64,000 bases of DNA from Sphingomonas montana (GTDB lineage: Bacteria > Pseudomonadota > Alphaproteobacteria > Sphingomonadales > Sphingomonadaceae), in assembly GCF_001956315.1 (NCBI RefSeq), contig NZ_MOLY01000046.1:343653-407652 (forward strand), read 5' to 3'. Both the position numbers and the translations under genes were made by a program. This document shows positions 56,854-64,000 of the stretch, piece by piece; within the stretch, counting starts at the first letter, position 1, and each line of letters begins with the position of its first letter. Below the pieces are notes generated by a model. It worked only from the letters and a program-made list of their open reading frames with translations. It ran no database searches and had not been told where the DNA came from.

Positions 56854-56919
56854 GACGGTGTGGCGGGGGCGGGGCTTCCATCGGTGGCCGCTGCCGTCGG
56901 AGCGGGCCGCGCCGTGCGA

Positions 56920-57930
56920 TCAGCGACCCAATATTTCGCGATACAGCGCCAGATAACGGTCGGCCATGTGGTCGATGGTGAAGCGGTCGGCGATGGCGCG
57001 GCGGCAGGCAGTGCGGTCGAGATCTGCGGTGCGGGGGATGGCGGCGATGGCTTCGTCGAGGCTGTCTACCAGGAAGCCGGTGACGCCATGGTCGATGATC
57101 TCCGCCATCGATCCGCGGCGGGTGGCGATGACGGGAGTGCCGCAGGCGAGTGCTTCCACCACCGACAGGCCGAACGGTTCGTCGAAATTGATGAGGTGGA
57201 GGAGCGCGCGGGCGTGGCCCAGCGTGTCGGTGCGCTGCGTGCCGCCGATCGGCCCGAGGTAGCGCACGCGGTCCCCGTCAATGTGGGGGGCGACATCGCG
57301 TTTGTGGTAGCCTTCGTCCTGCACGATGCCGGCCATGACGAGGCGGCGGCCGGTGGCGTGGGCGGCGGCGATCGCCTCGGCGGCGCCCTTGTCGGGGTGG
57401 ATGCGGCCGAAGAAGAGGAGGTCTTCGCTGCCGGTTGGATCGAACGGGAAGGCGTCGATCGGGATGCCGTGATGGATGGTGGCGGCGTAGGGCAAGTCGG
57501 GGTGGCGGTCGGCCGCGCTGATCGCGACATAGGCGACGCGGTCCCGATATTCCCGGTAGGCGGGCAGGATACGGTCGGAGCCGAAGCCGTGGATGGTAGT
57601 GACGACCGGCGTGTCGACCAGCCGCGAGAAGGCGAGCGGCATGAAGTCGGCCTGATTGTGGATCAGGTCGAACTCGGCGGCGCGTTCGAAGACATGGGCG
57701 ATGTGCAGTGCCTCCCATACCTTCGCGTCGATCGTGGGATCTTCGGAGTAGGGACGGGGAACGACGCCGGCGAGCGTGCCGGCGGTGTGCGAGTCCTGCG
57801 TGGCGAACAGCGTAACGTCGACGCCGCGCGCGACGAGTGCCTCGGTCAGCAGCGAGGTGACCAGTTCCCATGGGCCGTAGTGGCGCGGCGGGGTGCGCCA
57901 GGAGATGGGGGCAAGCATGGCGATGCGCAT
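56920..57930 (-). CDS. Glycosyltransferase family 4
   Basis: A 336-residue GT-B enzyme. The N-terminal acceptor domain starts MRIAMLAPISWRTPPRHYGP; HNQADFMPLAFSRL and TTIHGFGSD follow. The donor domain shows FFGRIHPDKGAAEAI near residue 184 and the EX7E-type catalytic region in NFDEPFGLSVVEALACGTPV near 253-272, with RRGSMAEII after it. It is the last gene of a minus-strand carbohydrate cluster, 50 bases after the alpha-glucosidase. Donor and acceptor are unknown. Confidence 0.9.
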   Translation of the reverse strand: MRIAMLAPISWRTPPRHYGPWELVTSLLTEALVARGVDVTLFATQDSHTAGTLAGVVPRPYSEDPTIDAKVWEALHIAHVFERAAEFDLIHNQADFMPLAFSRLVDTPVVTTIHGFGSDRILPAYREYRDRVAYVAISAADRHPDLPYAATIHHGIPIDAFPFDPTGSEDLLFFGRIHPDKGAAEAIAAAHATGRRLVMAGIVQDEGYHKRDVAPHIDGDRVRYLGPIGGTQRTDTLGHARALLHLINFDEPFGLSVVEALACGTPVIATRRGSMAEIIDHGVTGFLVDSLDEAIAAIPRTADLDRTACRRAIADRFTIDHMADRYLALYREILGR

Positions 57931-57980
57931 TACGGGGACCTTTGGTGAGCAGTGTTTGGCGAGGGGTGAAGGGGTTGTGT

Positions 57981-59573
57981 CTAGGCCCCGGCCTGCGCCG
58001 GGGAACTTTGGCGGCGGAGGATGAGGCCTTCGTTGGGGGCTAGTTCTATCGTTGGTTCGGGGGAGGCGGGGTTGGGGAGAGTGGACGCCAGGTGGTGCCA
58101 ATTGCCGGGCGGAAGGGCGTAGCTGGCGGGGGTGTCGGTCAGGTTGAGGAGGATGAGCACGTCGGGGCCGCGGTGGTAGGCGAGGATGGCGGGATTGGAG
58201 GTTAGGAGGGTCAGGTCGCCTGTTGCCAGCGCTTGGTGGGTGCGGCGGAGAGACAGGAGTTCGCGGTGGAGGTTGAGGAGTGAGGTCGGGTCTGCCGCCT
58301 GCGTCGCGACGTTGCCGGTGCGGTGGTCGGGGTTGAGCGGGAGCCAGGGGGTGGCGGTGGTGAAGCCTGCGCCTTCGCTCGCGTCCCAAGGCATGGGGGT
58401 GCGGACGGGGTCGCGGCCGAGGCCGATGCCGGGTTCACGGAGTTCGCGGGGATCCTGGACCTCGGGCGCCGGGATCGCGACGTCCTCCAGGCCGAGTTCG
58501 TCGCCATAGTAGAGCGTCGGCGTGCCGCGGAGGGTGAGGAGGAGCATGGCGGCGACGCGGGCCTGGGCCTGGCCGCGCTTGGTGGCGACGCGGGGACGGT
58601 CGTGGTTGCCGAGGACCCAGTTGGGCCAGGCGCCGGGGGGGAGGGCGGCCTCATACTCCGCGATGATGCGGTGGAGGGTGGGGGCGTCCCACACGACGTC
58701 GATCAGCTGGAAGTTGAAGGGGAGCTGGACCTCGGGGCGCTCGGGCGTGCCGTAATAGGCCATGAGATCGGGGACGGGCAGGTAGATCTCGCCGATCAGA
58801 ACGCGGTCCGAATCTTCGTCGGCCACCGCGCGCATCTCGGCGGCGATGGCGTGGACCTCGGGCTGGTCGGTGCTGTTGGTCTGCAGCACGCGGTGCATTG
58901 CGCCCATGCCGGGGCGATAGTCCGGGTTGGGCGGATTGTCGGGGAAGCCGGCGGCCTTCACCATGTGCCACAGGACGTCGATGCGGAACCCGTCGACGCC
59001 GCGGTCGAACCAGAAGCGCATCGCGGCATACATCGCGGCGCGCAGATCCGGGTTGCGCCAGTTGAGGTCGGGTTGTTCGGCCAGGAAGGCATGTTCGTAA
59101 TATTGGCCGGTGCGGTCGTCGTAGGTCCAGGTGGGACCACCGAAATCGCTGATCCAGTTGTTGGGCGGGCCGCCGTCGGGCGCGGGATCGGCCCAGAGAT
59201 ACCAGTCGCGTTTCGGGTTGGTGCGGCTGGATCGGCTTCCCACGAACCAGGGGTGCTGGTCCGAACTGTGGTTGGGCACGAAATCGAGCAGCAGTTTCAG
59301 GCCGCGGGCGTGGGCGGCGGCGACGAGCGCGTCGAAATCCGCCAGCGTGCCGAAGCGCGCGTCGATGCCGGTATAGTCGGCGACGTCGTAGCCGAAATCG
59401 GCCATCGGCGAGGGGAAGATCGGCGAGATCCAGACCGCGTCGATACCGAGTGCGACAAAATGGTCGAGCCGGGCGCGAATGCCGTTCAGGTCGCCGATCC
59501 CGTCGCCGTCGCTGTCCTGGAACGAGCGCGGATAGACCTGGTACAGGACCGCGGATTTCCACCAGTCGGTCAT
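57981..59573 (-). CDS. GH13 alpha-glucosidase
   Basis: A 530-residue TIM-barrel enzyme. The N-terminus WWKSAVLYQVYPRSFQDSDG and GIDAVWISPIFPSPMADFGY are typical of oligo-1,6-glucosidase/alpha-glucosidase subfamilies. The nucleophile Asp is in GFRIDVLW near residue 198, the acid/base Glu in LIGEIYLP near 261, and the transition-state Asp in GNHDRPR near 325. No signal peptide, so it acts in the cytoplasm. ATGA overlap at 59570-59573 couples it to the GH130 gene upstream. Confidence 0.93.
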   Translation of the reverse strand: MTDWWKSAVLYQVYPRSFQDSDGDGIGDLNGIRARLDHFVALGIDAVWISPIFPSPMADFGYDVADYTGIDARFGTLADFDALVAAAHARGLKLLLDFVPNHSSDQHPWFVGSRSSRTNPKRDWYLWADPAPDGGPPNNWISDFGGPTWTYDDRTGQYYEHAFLAEQPDLNWRNPDLRAAMYAAMRFWFDRGVDGFRIDVLWHMVKAAGFPDNPPNPDYRPGMGAMHRVLQTNSTDQPEVHAIAAEMRAVADEDSDRVLIGEIYLPVPDLMAYYGTPERPEVQLPFNFQLIDVVWDAPTLHRIIAEYEAALPPGAWPNWVLGNHDRPRVATKRGQAQARVAAMLLLTLRGTPTLYYGDELGLEDVAIPAPEVQDPRELREPGIGLGRDPVRTPMPWDASEGAGFTTATPWLPLNPDHRTGNVATQAADPTSLLNLHRELLSLRRTHQALATGDLTLLTSNPAILAYHRGPDVLILLNLTDTPASYALPPGNWHHLASTLPNPASPEPTIELAPNEGLILRRQSSPAQAGA

Positions 59574-60682
59574 GCGAACAGCGCCTTCGGTAGATGGGTG
59601 ATGCGGCAGGCGAGGTCCGCCTCGCCGGACGCAACGATATAGTGGTCGCCGGCGTCGACGATGCCGGTGGTGAACACGACCGGCGTGGGGAGATACATCA
59701 GGTCGGCGATCGGGGCGGTGAGGGTGGGGGATGCCTCCAGCAGCGCGGTGGTGTCATCGATCCTGACGATGCGGGTCGGGTCGGTGGCGTCGAGCAGCGC
59801 CCAGAAGGTGCGGTAGATGCCGACACGCTCGCGGGTTTCGACGCCGTGGTAGAGCATCAGCCAGCCGGCGGGTGTGAGGATGGGGGGTGTGCCGCCGCCG
59901 ATCTTCATGGCGGAGGTGCTGGCCTTGCGGGCGCGCAGGCCGGGGGCGGGGAGCGGGCGCCAGTGGAGCGCGTCGGGCGAGCGGGCGAGGTTGATCGCCG
60001 GGCCGCCGGCGTAGGAGCTTTCGGGCGGGTAGGCGAAATAGACTTCGCCGAGCGGACGGGTGAGCGCGTGGTAGGCGTCATCGATCAACCCTTCGAACAG
60101 CAGCATGTCCTTGTTCTGGTGATCGAGCACGATCCCTTCGAGCCGGTAGTCGAGCCCGTTGTCGGAGATGTGGAGCGTGGTGCTGTGGCGTTCGGCGCTG
60201 ACCGAGCAGGTGGTCATGTACCAGCGGTCGCCGATCCGGCTGATGCGGGCGTCCTCCACCCCGTAATCCTGGTAGCTGGCGGCGGGGGCGATGGCGCGGT
60301 CGTAGTGGGTGGCGATGATTTCGCGCCCGGTCGGGTCGAGTTCGACGGGGAGCAGCCAGGAAAGCGAGGTGAGGCCGAGCATGCGGTGCGGACGGCCGCG
60401 CAGTTCGAACTGGCGGGGGTCGGCCATGTCGACATGGGCGAGCGGGTGCGCGTCCAAGACGTAGCCGGTCGGTGTCCAGCGGATGGCGCGGACGTGGTTG
60501 TCGATCACCGGTTCGGAGAGGGCCTCGGCGATGCGGACCATCATGAGGAGGTTGCCGGAGGGGAGGCGCGTGAAGCCGGGGTTGAATGCGCCAAGCACGT
60601 AGGTCCGTGCGCCGAGCGTGGCGTGGAGCGGGGAGCGCGACAGATCGACGTCGGCGGGGGTGAAGATGAGCGCGTCGTGCAT
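59570..60682 (-). CDS. GH130 family glycoside phosphorylase/hydrolase
   Basis: A 370-residue five-bladed beta-propeller enzyme. GAFNPGFTRLPSGNLLMMVR near residue 31 and YGVEDARISRIGDRWYMT near 139 (with the Asp proposed as catalytic acid) match GH130; GGGTPPILTPAGWLMLYHG near 258 is also typical. Relatives phosphorylate or hydrolyse beta-mannosides. No signal peptide. First gene of the coupled GH130-GH13-GT4 group. Whether it is phosphorolytic cannot be told from these motifs alone. Confidence 0.88.
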   Translation of the reverse strand: MHDALIFTPADVDLSRSPLHATLGARTYVLGAFNPGFTRLPSGNLLMMVRIAEALSEPVIDNHVRAIRWTPTGYVLDAHPLAHVDMADPRQFELRGRPHRMLGLTSLSWLLPVELDPTGREIIATHYDRAIAPAASYQDYGVEDARISRIGDRWYMTTCSVSAERHSTTLHISDNGLDYRLEGIVLDHQNKDMLLFEGLIDDAYHALTRPLGEVYFAYPPESSYAGGPAINLARSPDALHWRPLPAPGLRARKASTSAMKIGGGTPPILTPAGWLMLYHGVETRERVGIYRTFWALLDATDPTRIVRIDDTTALLEASPTLTAPIADLMYLPTPVVFTTGIVDAGDHYIVASGEADLACRITHLPKALFA

Positions 60683-60821
60683 GGTGGGTGGGGCCTGTCG
60701 TTCGGCTTGCTCGGATCGGCCGCTGTTGTACCCCCGCGGAGGCGGGGGTCCAGAGTGGCGTCGAATACGGCGCTGTCGGCTTCGGACGCTTAGCTGGACC
60801 CCCGCATCCGCGGGGGAACGC

Positions 60822-61601
60822 CTACATGATCCCCGGAAAGATTCCGCCGTCGATCAGCAGACTCTGCCCGGTGATGTAGCCCGCCATGTCGGAGCAGAGG
60901 AAGGCGCAGGCGGCGCCGAACTCCGCGGGCGTGCCGAGCCGTTTGGCGGGGATGCCGGCGAGGCGTTCGGCCAGGATGTCGGCAGCGGGGCGGCCGGATG
61001 CCTTGGCTTGGCCCGCGACGAGCGAGGTGATGCGGTCGGTATCGAAGCTGCCCGGCAGGAGGTGGTTGATCGTGACGTTGGCGTGCGCGACCGAGCGCGC
61101 GACGCCGGCGAGGTAGCCGGTGAGGCCGGCGCGCGCACCGCTGGACAGGTCGAGGCCGGCGAGCGGCATCTTGACCGAGCCGGAAGTGATGTTGACGATC
61201 CGGCCGAAGCGGCGGTCGACCATGCCGTCGATGACCGCGCGGACCAGCATGGCGGGCGCGACCATGTTCGCTTCCAGCCCGGCCAGCAACGCGTCGCGAT
61301 CGACCATGCGGAAGTCGCGCGCGGGTGGGCCGCCATTGTTGTTCACCAGGATATCGACCTGCGGCACCGCGGAAAGGAGCGCGTCGCGGCCGGCCTGCGT
61401 CGACAGGTCGGCCGCGACAGCGATGACGTCCGCCCCGGTTTCCTGGCGGATCGCGGCGGCGGTGGCCGCCAGCGTGTCCGGATCGCGGCCGTTCAGGACG
61501 ATGCGTGCCCCGGCGCGCGCCAGTTCGAGCGCGCAGGCCCGCCCGAGCCCCCGGCTGGAAGCGCAGACGATGGCGGTGCGATCGGCGATGTTCAGGTCCA
61601 T
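60822..61601 (-). CDS. SDR family oxidoreductase lacking the YxxxK motif
   Basis: A 259-residue Rossmann-fold protein. The nucleotide motif is VCASSRGLGRACAL near residue 12, with LVNNNGGPPARDF (NNAG-like) near 84 and the Ser in NITSGSV near 137. Where YxxxK is expected the sequence reads DLSSGARAGLTG, so catalytic Tyr and Lys are absent. Similar LSxGARxGLTG SDRs exist and are annotated as reductases, but their chemistry is unclear. Located 138 bases before the GH130 gene on the same strand, with palindromes between, and divergent from the secretion-like genes. Confidence 0.85.
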   Translation of the reverse strand: MDLNIADRTAIVCASSRGLGRACALELARAGARIVLNGRDPDTLAATAAAIRQETGADVIAVAADLSTQAGRDALLSAVPQVDILVNNNGGPPARDFRMVDRDALLAGLEANMVAPAMLVRAVIDGMVDRRFGRIVNITSGSVKMPLAGLDLSSGARAGLTGYLAGVARSVAHANVTINHLLPGSFDTDRITSLVAGQAKASGRPAADILAERLAGIPAKRLGTPAEFGAACAFLCSDMAGYITGQSLLIDGGIFPGIM

Positions 61602-61655
61602 GGGGTGTCCTTACCGGTTCGTCGCGGGTTCTGGTACAGCGGCGACGGATCGGCA

Positions 61656-62633
61656 ATGGCGGTCTGGCGGACTGCCCCTTCCCCGCGCTATGCGGACGCG
61701 ATGGAAAGGCCGTCCCCGCCTCTGTCCCACGCCGGGCCTGCCGCAGCGGAGCCGGGCGGATCGGACGATATCGATCCGGCGTTCCTGGCGGCGCACGGCA
61801 TAGTGCCCATCGGGGTACGGGACGGGCGGCTGGTGGTGGCGATGCCGGACCCGTTGGATGCCGGGCTGATCGCGCAGATCGCCTTTGCCGCGCGGCGACC
61901 GGTAACCGCGCAGCCGCTGCCCCTGCGTGACGGGCCGCCGGCCGGCGCGGGCATTCCGACCGTACCATCGGCAGCACCCGCGCCAAGCCTGGCAGCCGGG
62001 ATCTTCGCCACGCTGGGCGGCGGGCGGCGGACCGACTGGCTGGCCGTGGAAATGATGGCGCAGCTGGTGGCCGACGGTGCCGCGCGGGCTGAGGCGGTGC
62101 GGCGGGTTGCCGCCGTCCTGCCGGCGCGGACGCTGCTGATCGACAGGATCGCGGCGGGGGCATTGCCGCCGGCATGGGGCACCGACCGGCGCGCGCCGAC
62201 GACCGCCGCGTTGCTGCCCGCGGTGGCGGCCGCGCTGCGGGGCGAGGTGACGTGCGCGGCGGCGGTGCGTCAGGCGCTGGCGGTGCCGGTGCTGAGCCTG
62301 ATCCTGGCTGGGGTCATGGTGGGCGTCTGGGGCATCGTGCTGGCCCTGCCGGCATGGCCGCTGTGGGGGGCGGCGCAGGACGCAGCGGCGGCGCGGCGGA
62401 CCTGCCGGGCACTGGCGCGGGGCGATATGGTGGTCGATGCGGACATCGGGGCGGTGCTGACGCCGGCGGAGCAGGACCGGATTGGGCGGGCGCGAACGGA
62501 TGGCGCGGGTGTCGCGGCGGTGATCGCGGCGGTGGAGGGGCGGACGCAAACGGCGATCCGCGACGCGGGCGGGCGGGCGGCGATGGCGACGCTGCTGCTG
62601 CTGGCGATGCTGCTGCTGGTGCGTCTTGGTTGA
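61656..62633 (+). CDS. MshEN-like N-terminal domain with GspF-like membrane part
   Basis: A 325-residue protein. Residues about 40-90 (DPAFLAAHGIVPIGVRDGRL and VAMPDPLDAGLIAQIAFAA) look like the N-terminal domain of GspE/PilB ATPases. No Walker motifs follow. Instead the second half has a helical stretch like the GspF platform (MAQLVADGAARAEAVRRVAA) and hydrophobic segments near residues 208-235 and at the C-terminus. I read it as a T2SS platform-like protein with a fused MshEN-like domain; alternatives are possible. ATGs at 61656 and 61701 both fit. Its end overlaps the next gene. Confidence 0.5.
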   Translation: MAVWRTAPSPRYADAMERPSPPLSHAGPAAAEPGGSDDIDPAFLAAHGIVPIGVRDGRLVVAMPDPLDAGLIAQIAFAARRPVTAQPLPLRDGPPAGAGIPTVPSAAPAPSLAAGIFATLGGGRRTDWLAVEMMAQLVADGAARAEAVRRVAAVLPARTLLIDRIAAGALPPAWGTDRRAPTTAALLPAVAAALRGEVTCAAAVRQALAVPVLSLILAGVMVGVWGIVLALPAWPLWGAAQDAAAARRTCRALARGDMVVDADIGAVLTPAEQDRIGRARTDGAGVAAVIAAVEGRTQTAIRDAGGRAAMATLLLLAMLLLVRLG

Positions 62634-63429
62634 GGGCGAGCCGGGCGGGCGCGCCACGATCGCCGCCGAGACGATCGGAACGCTGTCGGCGGACGGGCAG
62701 GCCGCGTTGCAGGGGCAGGCCGCTACTTTCCCGACCGCGGTCCGGCTGACCGATGTGGACATACTGACGATGACGCTGCCGCTGCCGGGCGGGGGGCGGG
62801 TGACGCGGGCGGCGGTGGCGCGTGCGCTGGCGAGGCGGACGCCGGTGGCGCTGGCGCGGCTGTACTGGGGGCATGCGGCCGGGGAGAATGGCGGCGTGCG
62901 GGTGGCGATGGCGCACCGCGACCGGGTGGATGCGCTGATCGCGACGCTGGACGAGAAGGGCATCACCATGGGGCCGGTGCTGGCCGACGGCATCGTGCTG
63001 GTCCTGGACGAGCGGGCCGGGGGGCGGCCGTCCTGGTGGTGGTTGCTGGCGACGATCCCGCTGCTGACCGGGATCGGCGGGCGCGTGCTGACGGGGGCGG
63101 GGGAGGTGCGGATCGCCCGGCTGGCACCGATCGCCGATGCCCGCGCGGCGGACGGTGTGGCGCGGGGGCGGGCCGCGGCGGTGTTCGCGCGGCCGGCGAT
63201 CGGCGACCTGCTGGCGCGGATGGACGCCGGCCTGCCGCCGGGCGCGACGCTGCATGCGATCGGCATGGGCGGGGACGGCGCCGTCGATGTGGAGATCGAC
63301 ACCGAGGACCCGGGGGAGCTGCGCGACGCGCTGGCGCGCGATCCGGTGCTGGCGCGGTTGCGGACGGTGGCGCAGGCGGCGGTGGCCGATCGCGGCATCC
63401 GCATGCTGATGCGGATCGATCGGCCATGA
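62626..63429 (+). CDS. GspL-like type II secretion protein
   Basis: A 267-residue protein with a cytoplasmic N-terminal part, one membrane helix (WWWLLATIPLLTGIGG, about residues 126-141) and a periplasmic C-terminus that ends in a ferredoxin-like region (GAVDVEIDTEDPGEL). This layout is that of GspL/PilN-type assembly proteins. The best start is a TTG at 62626, overlapping the upstream stop by eight bases. It overlaps the next gene by ATGA. Sequence is divergent, so the family call leans on layout and order. Confidence 0.5.
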   Translation: MVEGEPGGRATIAAETIGTLSADGQAALQGQAATFPTAVRLTDVDILTMTLPLPGGGRVTRAAVARALARRTPVALARLYWGHAAGENGGVRVAMAHRDRVDALIATLDEKGITMGPVLADGIVLVLDERAGGRPSWWWLLATIPLLTGIGGRVLTGAGEVRIARLAPIADARAADGVARGRAAAVFARPAIGDLLARMDAGLPPGATLHAIGMGGDGAVDVEIDTEDPGELRDALARDPVLARLRTVAQAAVADRGIRMLMRIDRP

Positions 63430-63857
63430 CCGGCCGGGTGCGGTTCGGCCTGCTGGCGGCCCTGGTGCTGGCCACGTCGTTGTGGGGGGCGGCGATGGTC
63501 CGGCGGCTGAATGCGGTGCGGATGCGGGAGGCCGCGATGCTGGCGGTCGTGCGTACGCCGTTGCCGCCACGGTCCGGTGCGGACCCGGTGGCGCGGGTGC
63601 GGGCGGACGTGGCGGGATCGGGGGTGGCGATCGTGCGGCTTGCGGCCGGCGGGCGGCAGGGCGGCGTACGTCGTGCGCTGGTCACGCTGGCGGGGCCGGA
63701 ACCGGCGATGCGCGACGTGCTGGCGCGGCTGGAACGCGGGCGGCCGGCGATCCGGTTCGCGGAATGGCGGCTGGTGCCGGAAGCGGGCGCGGCGGACCGG
63801 TTGCGGTTCGAGGGCGTCGCGCTGGCCTGGTCCGACGACGACGGGGGCGGGCAATGA
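63426..63857 (+). CDS. GspM-like type II secretion protein
   Basis: A 143-residue protein with an N-terminal membrane helix (FGLLAALVLATSLWGAAMV, about residues 7-25), a short linker and a periplasmic ferredoxin-like domain (about 70-140). Layout and position right after a GspL-like gene fit GspM. ATGA overlaps with both neighbours show tight coupling. Confidence 0.5.
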   Translation: MTGRVRFGLLAALVLATSLWGAAMVRRLNAVRMREAAMLAVVRTPLPPRSGADPVARVRADVAGSGVAIVRLAAGGRQGGVRRALVTLAGPEPAMRDVLARLERGRPAIRFAEWRLVPEAGAADRLRFEGVALAWSDDDGGGQ

Positions 63858-64000
63858 AGCGCGTCCCCCGGTCCGCCGCCGCGGCGGTGGCGCTGACGGT
63901 CGCGGTGCCGGTGCTGCTGCTGTGGAACCGCGTGACCGTACCGGCCGCGCCACCCGCGACCGTGGCGGTGTTGCGACCGGCGGCGGGGGCCGCCGGCGCG
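63854..64000 (+). CDS. Partial GspN/GspC-like protein, cut by the window edge
   Basis: First 49 codons only. A basic start (MKRVPRSA) leads into a hydrophobic segment (AAVALTVAVPVLLLW, about residues 9-23) and a Pro/Ala-rich linker, the pattern of the short N-terminal anchor of GspN or GspC proteins. It starts by ATGA overlap with the GspM-like gene. The L-M-N order matches Xanthomonas-type T2SS operons; gspD would be expected next. Confidence 0.4.
   Translation, partial: MKRVPRSAAAAVALTVAVPVLLLWNRVTVPAAPPATVAVLRPAAGAAGA

Larger units (their letters stand above)
56293..56919. other. Repeat-containing gap with no firm gene
   Basis: Holds, from left to right, the end of a candidate repeat protein frame, the ~66-base repeat array, a Rho-independent terminator on the plus strand and a family A palindrome. 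Base composition near 56430-56500 and 56620-56700 is AT-richer than neighbours. Confidence 0.7.

Overview
The window is GC-rich chromosomal DNA from an alphaproteobacterium, most likely a sphingomonad (Sphingomonas or a close relative). Support comes from the family content: a TrcR-type DUF1013 regulator, MucR, DUF3775, cell-cycle-type neighbours, a bacteriophytochrome with a HisKA_2 kinase, and a System I cytochrome c cluster split from ccmAB. Short palindromic repeats sit in many gaps between genes. I see no prophage, transposase, integron or CRISPR array. Genus is an inference; no rRNA is present.

Layout. 1-4.4 kb: a small charged protein, a sulfotransferase-like protein, and a divergent pair made of a heme oxygenase (bphO) and a bacteriophytochrome histidine kinase (bphP, TTG start). 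4.4-13.3 kb: protein quality control, with tRNA-Val, hupB, lon, clpX, clpP, a polyprenyl-type GT2 glycosyltransferase and a trigger factor with a long His-rich tail, then tRNA-Leu. 13.4-19.6 kb: a small protein coupled to an aldose-1-epimerase-like protein, then a sulfate import operon (Rrf2 regulator, sulfate-binding lipoprotein, CysT, CysW, CysA) ending in a YaiI-family protein. 19.7-27 kb: tRNA-His, a leucine/phenylalanine dehydrogenase, an EamA exporter, and a seven-gene ccmCDEFGHI operon in which every junction is a 4-base ATGA overlap.

27-34 kb: an AT-richer gap with a possible 58-residue membrane peptide, an S41-like protease, DUF3072, a Kup potassium transporter, a three-gene group (MobA-like, PRC-barrel, 2'-5' RNA ligase-like), DUF3775 and tRNA-Met. 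34-43.5 kb: dipeptidyl peptidase IV, trcR, a transglutaminase-like protease, DUF1206, and the tesA/ybbA/ybbP-type lysophospholipase-ABC module. 43.7-50.5 kb: a tripartite RND efflux operon (MFP-RND-OMF) with a divergent TetR regulator and a palindromic operator candidate. 50.6-56.3 kb: MucR lacking zinc ligands, then a D-amino acid/peptide catabolism neighbourhood (dipeptide epimerase, DadA-type dehydrogenase, S9 peptidase).

56.3-56.9 kb is the least explained stretch: about four imperfect ~66-base repeats, with copy spacings divisible by three, an open frame on the minus strand encoding a repeated YNRSEI-like motif, and a strong Rho-independent terminator reading on the plus strand. 56.9-61.6 kb: a minus-strand carbohydrate cluster (GT4 glycosyltransferase, GH13 alpha-glucosidase, GH130 phosphorylase/glycosidase) plus an SDR protein without the usual YxxxK. 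61.7-64 kb: a chain of overlapping genes resembling a divergent type II secretion module (MshEN/membrane protein, GspL-like, GspM-like, GspN/C-like) that runs off the right edge.

Most long open frames antisense to these genes are GC-driven shadows and were left out.
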